Assembly: GCF_000429445.1 (NCBI RefSeq)
Contig: NZ_AUBW01000009.1
Coordinates: 1 to 64,000 of the forward strand
Source of the DNA: Algoriphagus terrigena DSM 22685
GTDB taxonomy: Bacteria > Bacteroidota > Bacteroidia > Cytophagales > Cyclobacteriaceae
Direction: 5' to 3'
DNA: 64,000 nucleotides
Position 1 is the stretch's first letter. The number at the start of each line of letters is the position of its first letter. Both the position numbers and the translations under genes were made by a program. The notes beneath the pieces are model-generated. The model ran no database searches. It had not been told where the DNA came from and saw only the letters and a list, made by a program, of their open reading frames with translations. Of the stretch, positions 1 through 7,777 are shown one piece after another.

Positions 1-1
1 C

Positions 2-313
2 TGGCAGGTGCGGGAAAACTTCAAGGAGTTGTTCAGTGTAGGAAAGCTTTTCGCCAGACTGTTGTTTAACCGATGGAGTACCGATGCGACTCAAAGAAAA
101 ATCAAAGAAATAGACAAGGTCGTAGAGATGTTTAACAGGCATGTTTCCGGAGTGGTCAATGCATTACTCACCAACCTAAACAATGCAATGGCCGAACGCC
201 TAAACGGTAAAATACAGGAACTCAAAACAGTGGGAAAAGGCTATCGAACATTCGCCAACTTTAGAAGCGCTATTTTATTCTTCCATGGAGGCCTAAACTT
301 ATATCCTCACTAA
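2..313 (+). mobile_element. ISL3-family transposase, C-terminal part (5' end outside window)
   Basis: The reading frame is open from the window edge and ends at TAA 311-313, so only about the last 103 codons are present. The C-terminal sequence with NNAMAERLNGKIQELK followed by GYRTFANFRSAILFF is the typical end of ISL3-type DDE transposases (conserved N..AE..N.kI, then GyR...f...i). The GTG at base 8 is internal to the frame and is not a real start. It would catalyse cut-and-paste transposition if the rest of the gene is intact, which cannot be judged here. No terminal inverted repeat can be assigned because the other end lies outside the window. It borders the IetAS defence-type locus. Confidence 0.8.
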
Positions 314-538
314 CTTAAGGGTAGAACCAAAAATTTTAATGCGTTGGATAAGGGAATTTGGGCTAGTGTAATCTATAGATCTAATAAGATTTTTTTAAAG
401 TTAATGCAGTTTATCCTAAGGTTTACTAGCTTATTCTCTTTTCAATTCATTTTTCATTCATAAGGGTTTTTCAGTGGTTAGTTGCAACCCTGCATCTATG
501 CCATTTACAACTTGGAACAGCTGAACTTTCCTGACTAG

Positions 539-1003
539 TTAACCTTTCCATAGGGTAGTTCTTCGTGGAAAATGTCTTTCCACAACGGATTTTGAAACGA
601 TTTCCATCCTCTTGTGATTCTGTCGCCTGATTTTCAAATATCCACAATCAAACACCTCCCCTTGTTTGACGATTGACATCCTTAGTTTTGATGTTCTCCA
701 GAAAAAATTTCCATTCAATGAAATATTTTTAAACTCTTCATCATCCTTCAAACTTCTTACATATTCAACCAAACCTACAACTTCTCCATCCTCAAGGTCT
801 AAATCCAAAGAAATAGTGAGGTAATGTGTTTCATTATTCCCTATTGACCCTTCATTTGTCCAAGCTCCTATAAGTTGTTGGCGTCGTTTCTTTTGGGCAG
901 TTTTAAAGTTTTTGTAAAGAATTTGAATTCCGTAGAATAACCCTCCAAAAATCCCAATCACTAGCGAAATGGCATAGATAAAATCCAGATATTCTTTATT
1001 CAT
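539..1003 (-). CDS. small membrane-anchored protein of unknown function
   Basis: A 154-residue protein with one hydrophobic segment at about residues 8-29, followed by a basic stretch (KTAQKKRRQQ) expected to stay in the cytoplasm. The rest (about 45-154) is soluble and mixed charged/beta-like, without a motif I recognise. The gene lies 43 bp downstream of the subtilisin-like protease gene on the same strand, so it could be the last gene of the ietA-ietS transcription unit. Nothing in the sequence proves that link. Base composition is AT-rich like the neighbouring island genes. It is unrecognised; a structural or effector role beside the AAA/protease pair is only a guess. Confidence 0.6.
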   Translation of the reverse strand: MNKEYLDFIYAISLVIGIFGGLFYGIQILYKNFKTAQKKRRQQLIGAWTNEGSIGNNETHYLTISLDLDLEDGEVVGLVEYVRSLKDDEEFKNISLNGNFFWRTSKLRMSIVKQGEVFDCGYLKIRRQNHKRMEIVSKSVVERHFPRRTTLWKG

Positions 1004-1046
1004 TTGGGTGGTTTAGGTTTCAGTATTTTAGAGACAAGCTTAAAAC

Positions 1047-3503
1047 TCAAAAATTAATCGCATCGACATCTACTTTTAATTCATTCAAAATCGGTGTTAA
1101 GATATCTTCAGAAGCCGTCTCAATGCTAATGATAAGGGAATAACGAACCTCGTTTTCGTATTTTTTATGATTAGGTCTCGTTTTCCACCAGCCACCCGTT
1201 GGGATAATCGCCAGTTCATTTTTTGTTGCCAGGTCAGCTGCATTTCCTATCCAGATATCCCTGTGAATTGAACCTTTGTCGCGGATCTGTTGACCGATAA
1301 TCCATTTTTCCCCTCCCTCACTTTCGTATTTTTCTTCCAAGGCCTTCCTAGCCTTACTATTGATCCTAGCCATAAAAGCGGAAGAGGATTCGTTCCGGTC
1401 TTTGAGCCTGAAGCGAAGACCATGCGAAGCATAGTTATTGGCTACGGCGTAGCGTTTATTTCCCGGATTCGGTTCTATAAAGTAGGACAAGGTAACGTTA
1501 AGCCTTACTTGTAATTCACCTAGTTCCAATAACTTCTCTTGGGGCCAAGGAAGTGTATAGACATGACACTGATTAGCGTTAACCCTATTTTGTTCAAATT
1601 TGTAGGGTTTGATTTTTTCTTGAATCACCAGAGAAACAGAATTCTGAAGGGTATAAATAGCTGAAGGCAGGAATGGCACGCCATAGCCAACCGTGCGTAA
1701 TAGGTTAATCTTTTCCTCTCGTGTCAGCTCTTCTATTTTCCGATTCCCCAGCATTTGATCTGTCCACTGCGCAGAGTGGACAAGCAATGCTCTAATCGTC
1801 TCAGGCCAAAGTCCCGGATAGCTTTCAAGAATAGCTGCTGCAAATTTTGTAGCAAAAGCGGTAGCGGCTGAAGTTTCGCCAAATGTGGTGAACGGCGATT
1901 TAGCCAACCCTCCTTTTGAAATACTTAATGGCTGCAAAGAATCTGGGTCACATAAGCCCCAGCTCGATAATCCACAATTTCCGCCTTCAAAGACTACCTC
2001 AGGTTTTATTGCCCAGTCATTTTCCCACGAAATGCTGGTACTACTGGATGGAGAAAGTTGACCTCTTTGTGCCAAAAGACTCGCGCCGGGATACTTTAAT
2101 AAATCAATACGATCCTTCAGCGTATATGCTCCAATGGTAAGCGCGTTAAATGCCTGTGCCGGATCATGAATGCTGTATTCAAAATTTGAGAGCGGATATC
2201 CTGGCCATTGGATGTTCGGAATATTTCCTCCGGAAACCAGGATTAATCTTTTCCATTCCTCCTCACCAAAAGCTGTTTTATCCAAAGTTGCTGACCAGGA
2301 TGACGGCTTTCCTTTATGAGGCACATTGTCAGCTGATACTGCCAGACAAAATACCCTTTCGGAAGTGAGGTTGATTAATTCCGCACGGGCAATGCCTTCC
2401 TCTGTGATTACGCCATAGAAATCGGGATCAGTTGGATGTATGTGATGCAGAATTTTTATGCTTTCCAGTCTATGAAAAATCTTAACCGAATCTCTGCCCA
2501 GGAAAGTATCGGATAGATCCCCGAAAAATATCAATCCAGCCATCGGATTACCATGCCCAGAACCAGACCAGCTATCATTGGTGTTCCAAGATGGTTCCAC
2601 CGTATCCGGATGAATCAGATGCTTAATATGGGCCAAAAGGGGATGATCTTCGTTGATCCCAGAGTCTAAAAGGCAAACGGATATAGTGGTTTCTTCCTGA
2701 ACATCTAACCTCTTGGCCAAATCGGCTATCCATTCTTTTTGCTCAGGAATCTCCATGGAAATAAAGGTGTCGGAGAGTTCCACCGGCTTTCTCAATTCAT
2801 CCAAATAGCTGGAATAAAGTAAAGGTTCAATTATCTGCTTAGCGCTTCCCTTTATAAGAATTACCAAATGCTCCGGGAAAATCAGGCTTCTTGGAGAAAT
2901 CTGAACTCCATATTCGGCTAGCCTTGCAGTGATTTTTTCTTGAACGATAGCAGCAGAATCTACAGTAATATCTAGCCACACTTCCCACCAAACCTCCAGG
3001 TCCATTTCTGGAAATGACCGTTCGGGTTCCTGCCAAAATGATTTTAGAGTAGCTTGGCTAATTGATTCAATATTGGAAAGCAGACTAGCATTTTTGGGCT
3101 TACCTTTTTCCGTTTTTAATTCCGGGTTTGAATACTCATTTAGCTTCTTTAAGAAAGAACTTACTCCTTTTTTGGATAAGTAAACTGAGCCCAATGTTTT
3201 ATGTTGCCCATTTTCATCAATTTTTTCTTTGAGAGTTGCGATCCTGACATCTCCGGTTTTACCTTCAAATTTGGCCAAGTCCAAATCATAGCCTGGAAAA
3301 GTCTCAAATTCCACATAGACAAAGTCCTGCGGCTCTCCCTCCCAAAAATCAAGGAATGCGGAATCAAATTCCTCCTTCAACCGCTTGCCATGTCGTACTT
3401 GGTTTACTTCTCCATTGATAGAGAACCTTCCCGAACCTAAGGGAGTAAAACTGATTGATTTGGCCTTGTTCTTTAAAAAAATGTGCTTAAAAAGTCCATC
3501 CAT
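1047..3503 (-). CDS. ietS: subtilisin-like (S8) serine protease of the IetAS type
   Basis: An 818-residue protein with a long N-terminal region (about 1-270) that is not a typical propeptide, followed by an S8 protease domain. The catalytic triad is visible: Asp280 in SVCLLDSGI, His317 in SGSGHGNPMAG, Ser545 in FGETSAATAF, with the likely oxyanion Asn427 in ILVSGGN. There is no signal peptide, so it should act in the cytoplasm. It follows the AAA ATPase gene by 9 bp on the same strand. An AAA ATPase directly upstream of a large cytoplasmic subtilase is the arrangement described first as the ietA/ietS toxin-antitoxin-like stability module of an Agrobacterium Ti plasmid, and later as the Iet anti-phage system (Gao_Iet). 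The assignment rests on architecture and order, not on an alignment. Confidence 0.82.
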   Translation of the reverse strand: MDGLFKHIFLKNKAKSISFTPLGSGRFSINGEVNQVRHGKRLKEEFDSAFLDFWEGEPQDFVYVEFETFPGYDLDLAKFEGKTGDVRIATLKEKIDENGQHKTLGSVYLSKKGVSSFLKKLNEYSNPELKTEKGKPKNASLLSNIESISQATLKSFWQEPERSFPEMDLEVWWEVWLDITVDSAAIVQEKITARLAEYGVQISPRSLIFPEHLVILIKGSAKQIIEPLLYSSYLDELRKPVELSDTFISMEIPEQKEWIADLAKRLDVQEETTISVCLLDSGINEDHPLLAHIKHLIHPDTVEPSWNTNDSWSGSGHGNPMAGLIFFGDLSDTFLGRDSVKIFHRLESIKILHHIHPTDPDFYGVITEEGIARAELINLTSERVFCLAVSADNVPHKGKPSSWSATLDKTAFGEEEWKRLILVSGGNIPNIQWPGYPLSNFEYSIHDPAQAFNALTIGAYTLKDRIDLLKYPGASLLAQRGQLSPSSSTSISWENDWAIKPEVVFEGGNCGLSSWGLCDPDSLQPLSISKGGLAKSPFTTFGETSAATAFATKFAAAILESYPGLWPETIRALLVHSAQWTDQMLGNRKIEELTREEKINLLRTVGYGVPFLPSAIYTLQNSVSLVIQEKIKPYKFEQNRVNANQCHVYTLPWPQEKLLELGELQVRLNVTLSYFIEPNPGNKRYAVANNYASHGLRFRLKDRNESSSAFMARINSKARKALEEKYESEGGEKWIIGQQIRDKGSIHRDIWIGNAADLATKNELAIIPTGGWWKTRPNHKKYENEVRYSLIISIETASEDILTPILNELKVDVDAINF

Positions 3504-3512
3504 AAGTCAATA

Positions 3513-4481
3513 TTAATGGTCTCGCTTTCTAGCACTGATATACTTTATAGCTCTTGATTCCGTAACATAGTCTTTGCCGTTGAGTAAAAAATCCTTCCAG
3601 ATATCCTCACAGATCTTGTGAACTTCCGCATAGCTAAGGCCTGATGAAAGCTGTGAGAGATTGTTGAAGTCCCAATCCAAGGTTAAGCCTATTTCATTCA
3701 ATCTTGACGAAAATATTTGATGAATTTGATTGATTGAAGGGTTACCATATTGGATAATATCGTCGAATCTTCTAAACAAGGCAGTATCCAAACTTTCGGG
3801 CAGATTGGTGGCAGCAATAATCAAACTATTGGATTTATCTTTTTCAATTTGAAGTAAAAAACTATTCAACACCCGTTTGATCTCCCCTACTTCCTGTCCC
3901 TGAGTTCGGGTGCTCCCAATACTGTCAAATTCATCAAAAAGGTAAACAGCCCTGAAATCCACCATCGCATCAAAAATCAAACGAAGCTTTGCAATGGACT
4001 CACCTAGATATCGACTTATTAAACCATCAAGTCGGATAATAAATAAAGGCAATCCCAATTCACCAGCCAAGGCGTGTGCGGTCATGGTCTTTCCAGATCC
4101 GGGAGTTCCGATTAGCAAAAGCTTCCTTCTAGGCTGTAGATTATGGTTTAGGAGTTTATTTAAATGCTTTTGTTCGTGTATTACCTTCGCCAAAGTCTCC
4201 TGAATCTCACTAGACAAAACCATGTCTTTGAGTTTGATCTCAGGACTTACTAGTTCCAATAAATCATTGAGTTCCTTTTGCGCGGCATTAACTGGAAGTC
4301 TTCTAACAACCGATTTGGAAGATTTGCTTTTATCAATAAGCTTCTTTAGTTCATCAGCTAAGTCAAGATGCCCTTTTCTAGCCTCAGAAGCAGCAATTTG
4401 CATAGCAGTAGCATAAAAGCGCGATTCATCGCCTTCCCCAAAAGATTTGATCAAACTCTTTATTTGCTCCGCCGCTGCCAT
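3513..4481 (-). CDS. ietA: AAA ATPase of the IetAS type
   Basis: A 322-residue AAA+ ATPase. The first 90 residues are helical and charged. Walker A is GTPGSGKT at 125-132, Walker B LFDEFD at 181-186, sensor-1 Asn226 in IIAATN, and a paired arginine finger at 237-238 (ALFRRFD). The fold resembles FtsH/proteasomal-type AAA modules, without transmembrane or protease domains. It is the first gene of the pair with the subtilisin-like protease 9 bp downstream. In the Agrobacterium homologue the ATPase behaved as the antidote to the protease, so it probably restrains or activates IetS in an ATP-dependent way (inference from family). A small XRE gene lies 57 bp upstream on the same strand. Confidence 0.85.
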   Translation of the reverse strand: MAAAEQIKSLIKSFGEGDESRFYATAMQIAASEARKGHLDLADELKKLIDKSKSSKSVVRRLPVNAAQKELNDLLELVSPEIKLKDMVLSSEIQETLAKVIHEQKHLNKLLNHNLQPRRKLLLIGTPGSGKTMTAHALAGELGLPLFIIRLDGLISRYLGESIAKLRLIFDAMVDFRAVYLFDEFDSIGSTRTQGQEVGEIKRVLNSFLLQIEKDKSNSLIIAATNLPESLDTALFRRFDDIIQYGNPSINQIHQIFSSRLNEIGLTLDWDFNNLSQLSSGLSYAEVHKICEDIWKDFLLNGKDYVTESRAIKYISARKRDH

Positions 4482-4538
4482 TATATTTTTTGTTGCAAAG
4501 GTAAATTTTCCTTTAAAAGGAACTAACCCAAGATAGGT

Positions 4539-4808
4539 TTAAAGACTCTTCGTCAAAATTTTAATTTCAAGAACCGCCTCCAATTGAACAAGCAAATCCA
4601 GCGTGAAATTTTCAGTTCCTGATAACCACCTGGTAACCTGTGAAGGATTTGCTCCCATCACTTTTTGCAAATCCCGTTTGCTCCAGCCTTTGGAGTCCCT
4701 GGCAGAAGCAATCTTAGCCGCAACCCCCATTTTTACATCAACTTTTGACTGTTCCAGAGGATCGATTTCCGATAGTAAAGATTCTAGCAAATGACTAGTA
4801 TAGTTCAT
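4539..4808 (-). CDS. small XRE-family helix-turn-helix protein
   Basis: An 89-residue protein with a Cro/C1-type helix-turn-helix at about residues 30-75 (KGWSKRDLQKVMGANPSQVTRWLSG). The size and layout match antitoxins of HigA/RelB-type modules, but no partner toxin gene is adjacent. It ends 57 bp before ietA on the same strand, so it may be a DNA-binding regulator of the ietA-ietS operon. It could also be an orphan antitoxin that lost its toxin. The sequence shows the fold, not the target. Confidence 0.75.
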   Translation of the reverse strand: MNYTSHLLESLLSEIDPLEQSKVDVKMGVAAKIASARDSKGWSKRDLQKVMGANPSQVTRWLSGTENFTLDLLVQLEAVLEIKILTKSL

Positions 4809-4886
4809 CCTAGTTAATGAAAAACATAAATCGTGCTACTTTGTGAAGCGCAAGTAACTCCCTATTAGGCGTTTAATTTACAAAAC

Positions 4887-5312
4887 TCACTTCCCTATCA
4901 ACTTCTCCAACCTCGTCATCATCTCGTCCTTCTCCTTTAGCATTCGCTCGTAAAGCGCGATTTTCTCCTCGTGGAGTTTGAGAATCTTATCAACTGGATC
5001 AAAAGTAGGATTGAAGTTCATTACCGAAGCATTATCCTTAAAATCAGAACAGGTAAAAGTATTTGAGATAATATTCACCGCCTGTTCCTCATCGAAATTC
5101 TGAAAAGCTTCTACGGGTAGCTTAAGCACATCGGCTATCTGGGCGAGCAGGCTAGCTTCGATCTCTTCTTTTTGCTCGAGCAGGGAGATTTTCTTCTGAT
5201 TCCAGTCCTCCCCTAGTTCATAAGCCAATGCTTCCTGCTTGATGCCGAGCATTTCCCGGAAGCGTTTCACATTGCGGCCTTGGTGGATGGATTTGGATGG
5301 GGATTCGGTCAT
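4887..5312 (-). CDS. XRE-family helix-turn-helix protein with C-terminal coiled coil
   Basis: A 141-residue protein. Residues about 12-70 form a Cro/C1-type helix-turn-helix (NVKRFREMLGIKQEALAYEL, then KKISLLEQKEEI), and residues about 105-141 form a charged, heptad-like helix suited to dimerisation. Proteins of this type are frequent and often solitary in Bacteroidota genomes; their targets are mostly unknown. It lies on the same strand as the XRE gene downstream (78 bp gap) and closes the AT-rich accessory segment. A role in controlling the island is an inference from position. Confidence 0.75.
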   Translation of the reverse strand: MTESPSKSIHQGRNVKRFREMLGIKQEALAYELGEDWNQKKISLLEQKEEIEASLLAQIADVLKLPVEAFQNFDEEQAVNIISNTFTCSDFKDNASVMNFNPTFDPVDKILKLHEEKIALYERMLKEKDEMMTRLEKLIGK

Positions 5313-5487
5313 GGTTTAAAGTTTAATTTCGATTATGGTTTCGAATATCCCTGTCTGTGTCTCCACAGATCGGGCGGAATGTTTTAAAATATAATTCTGA
5401 TATCGAATCTTTAATCAAATAGACATCAATCATCTAATTTTGGTTTTGAACTCAGGTTAGCGTGATCTTTTTCTTCGTTCTTTTGGC

Positions 5488-5606
5488 TTGACCCAAAAGA
5501 ACCAAAAGGTCAAGATTTGCCAATGCTCCTACCCTGCCTACCGGCAGGCAGGCGCACAGGGCCGAACGCTGGCTCGCTCCTGCCTGTCGGCAGACAGGGG
5601 CAAATC
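5488..5606. repeat. composite palindromic repeat block (intergenic)
   Basis: The block opens with a quasi-palindrome, CTTTTGGCTTGACCCAAAAG with a near-inverted continuation to about 5514. It then has two near-identical 20-mers, at 5533-5552 and 5579-5598, each with CCTGCC...GGCAGG arms (17 of 20 positions equal). Outer inverted arms GATTTGCC (5514-5521) and GGCAAATC (5599-5606) enclose the second half. It looks like a multi-copy intergenic repeat rather than coding DNA. The 65-codon frame across it is low-complexity and not believable. Confidence 0.6.
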
Positions 5607-5924
5607 CTCCCACCGCGCCCTCCTTTCAATGTTTTTTCTAGCCAAATAAATTCAAACCTAGATTCACATCTTGTTGGCTTTGGGTTTGTTAAAACTCTGT
5701 CATTCCCTTTTTAATATTTAAGACTCAGGCTGTCAAACTTCCAGGCTATTAATGCCTGTGTCATGTAATTGGTTGCCTATTTCAAATTTAAAAAAAAACG
5801 CCAACCTGAGTGGAAAAAGGGTATTTAATTCTTAGGTAAAATAGTCATTTGGAGGGGATATTTTATCCAGAACCTAGTTGGAAAGTCTTTAATTCTACAA
5901 GAAATCAAACCGGCTTCCTGTGTA
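5607..5924. other. AT-rich intergenic stretch without recognisable gene
   Basis: This lies between the composite repeat and the hairpin cluster. It is AT-rich, with stops in all frames; I see no credible start, RNA gene or promoter. Confidence 0.4.
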
Positions 5925-6107
5925 GCTCCGAAGGAGCCTAACCATTCATGACCCTGTACGAAGTGCAGGGTGATCATTGAATCCTCTTTCTTTGAGCCCT
6001 GAAAGGGTGAAACTTCTAAGTATCACCCCTTCGGGGCTATCTTTTCTATTGTGGTGGCTTTCCCCCGGCTACACCGGGGGTTATGAATAGTTTCGATCCT
6101 TCGGATC
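5925..6107. repeat. cluster of six short hairpins (REP/BIME-like)
   Basis: Six consecutive small palindromes: GCTCCGAAGGAGC (5925-5937), ACCCTG...CAGGGT (5951-5971), GCCCTGAAAGGGT (5996-6008), ACCCCTTCGGGGCT (6025-6038), CCCCCGG...CCGGGGG (6062-6080) and GATCCTTCGGATC (6095-6107). The third and fourth are inverted copies of one unit and together form a larger palindrome, as in bacterial BIMEs. Such units are normally dispersed by RAYT transposases, none of which is in the window. They separate the accessory segment from the MATE gene. Confidence 0.7.
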
Positions 6108-6222
6108 TAAGACTTCCAAACTTTGACCTACATATCGACTACTTCGGGTAAAGTCTTTCCAGAGTAAATACCCTCAAGACTAATTCAAACCTCGTATCTC
6201 GCATTTCGTAAATCGTAAATCC

Positions 6223-7602
6223 TTACACCTTCATCGTCTTCCATTTTCCTTTTCGGAAGAAATAGAGCGAAACCAGCGCATGAAAAGAGTGGCAAAAGGC
6301 GATGGCGATAAAGATTCCCAAGTATTCCATACCCATCGGGAAGGCGAGAAAATAAGCCAAAGGAACCTCCATACAAAGTAACACCCCGATGTTGATCCAG
6401 GCGGGTGTTTTGGTATCCCCTGCCCCGTTAAATGCCTGTGTCAATACCATCCCGATTGCGAAAAAGACATATCCCAAGACAATCACCCAAAGTCCCTGAG
6501 CTGCCACGTCCCTGACCTCGGGGATTTCGGTGAAGAACCCCGCCAGCTGTTGGTTGAAAAGCAAGTAAATACCGGTAACAGATGCCATGAAGATCACATT
6601 GTAGCGGGCAGTCAGCCAGACGGCTTTCTCTGCCCGATCTACTTCCCCGGCTCCGAGATTTTGCCCAACCAATGTCGCCGCCGCCCCGGAAAGCCCCCAA
6701 GCGGGCAGAATCGTGAATATGAGTACCCGAAACGCAATCGTGTACCCGGCCAATGCCGCAGATCCAAACTCTGCATTCATCCGGGTCAGCGCGACCCAGG
6801 AGACCGAATCAATGAGAAACTGTCCCATCCCCCCGAGTGAAAGGTCGATGATCTTGCGGATGGTTTCCCACTTGACATGCAGGTTTCTGCGAAGGACTTT
6901 TAGCTTATGCTTGCCGTTCATCAGGTGATACACCTGATAGAGCACTCCCATGCTTCTCCCAAAGGTCGTTGCGATAGCCGCGCCATCCAGACCGTATCCA
7001 TCCCAACTTCCGATTCCGAAGATCAAAATCGGATCAAGAATAATATTCAAGCCGTTGGCGATCCAAAGACTTCGCATGGCGAGATGTGCCTGGCCCGCTC
7101 CACGAAAGGCTCCATTGATCAAGAAGAGAAGCATAATGGCCGTATTTCCGGCAAAGACGATCTTGGCGTAATTGGCCCCAGAAACGACCACCGATTCCTC
7201 AGCGCCCATCAACCGAAGTAGATCGGCAGCAAATACCCACCCCCCGACGCCGATAAAAAGGGACACAATCCCCCCTACCACTATCAATTGAAAAGTGGCG
7301 GTTCCGGCTTCATCGTATTCTTTCTCACCAAATCTTCTGGATATCAAGGCAGTGGCGGCCATGCTGATCCCAAATCCGATGGCATAGGTAAACACAATCA
7401 CCGCCTCTGTCAAGCCCACCGTTGCGACTGCATACTCGCCCAGTTTTGCCACGAAAAAGATGTCCACGATGGCAAACGCCGACTCCATCATCATCTCCAG
7501 GATCATGGGAATCGCCAAAACGAAGATGGCGGTCTTTAAGGAAAGGCTTGTAAAATCTTGTTCCTTGCCAAGGATAGCGTCTTTGATCAGTTGCCAGGTC
7601 AT
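6223..7602 (-). CDS. MATE-family multidrug/metabolite efflux transporter
   Basis: A 459-residue integral membrane protein with about 12 hydrophobic segments in two similar halves, as expected for MATE (NorM/DinF-like) antiporters that export cationic compounds using Na+ or H+. The first half starts with FVLAIPMILEMMMESAFAIV and VDIFFVAKLGEYAVATVG, typical of TM1-2, and the second half has LAGYTIAFRVLIF. The length equals the family norm. The gene stands alone, with 175 bp to the next gene upstream. The substrate cannot be predicted from sequence. Confidence 0.9.
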   Translation of the reverse strand: MTWQLIKDAILGKEQDFTSLSLKTAIFVLAIPMILEMMMESAFAIVDIFFVAKLGEYAVATVGLTEAVIVFTYAIGFGISMAATALISRRFGEKEYDEAGTATFQLIVVGGIVSLFIGVGGWVFAADLLRLMGAEESVVVSGANYAKIVFAGNTAIMLLFLINGAFRGAGQAHLAMRSLWIANGLNIILDPILIFGIGSWDGYGLDGAAIATTFGRSMGVLYQVYHLMNGKHKLKVLRRNLHVKWETIRKIIDLSLGGMGQFLIDSVSWVALTRMNAEFGSAALAGYTIAFRVLIFTILPAWGLSGAAATLVGQNLGAGEVDRAEKAVWLTARYNVIFMASVTGIYLLFNQQLAGFFTEIPEVRDVAAQGLWVIVLGYVFFAIGMVLTQAFNGAGDTKTPAWINIGVLLCMEVPLAYFLAFPMGMEYLGIFIAIAFCHSFHALVSLYFFRKGKWKTMKV

Positions 7603-7717
7603 GGGGATTGGAAGATTGTGAAATTGAAAGATCTTGTCCGCCGTGGCGGAATGTAAAATTCAGCTTGGAAAAGACAAAGCGTAGGTAGTCGCTTGAAAAC
7701 CAACGCCCGCAAAAAAA

Positions 7718-7741
7718 CGAAAAAACCGTGAATCCACGGTT
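7718..7741 (-). terminator. intrinsic terminator of the acyl-CoA synthetase gene
   Basis: Seven-bp stem AACCGTG/CACGGTT with a 4-base loop, followed on the minus strand by a T-rich run. It sits 37 bp after the stop of the gene ending at 7778. Confidence 0.75.
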
Positions 7742-7777
7742 CTTACTTTAGGTTGATGCTATTTTAATCCGACAGTT

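Noticed and set aside
5517..5714. 65-codon plus-strand frame
   Set aside because: It runs through the palindromic repeat block and has no protein-like composition.
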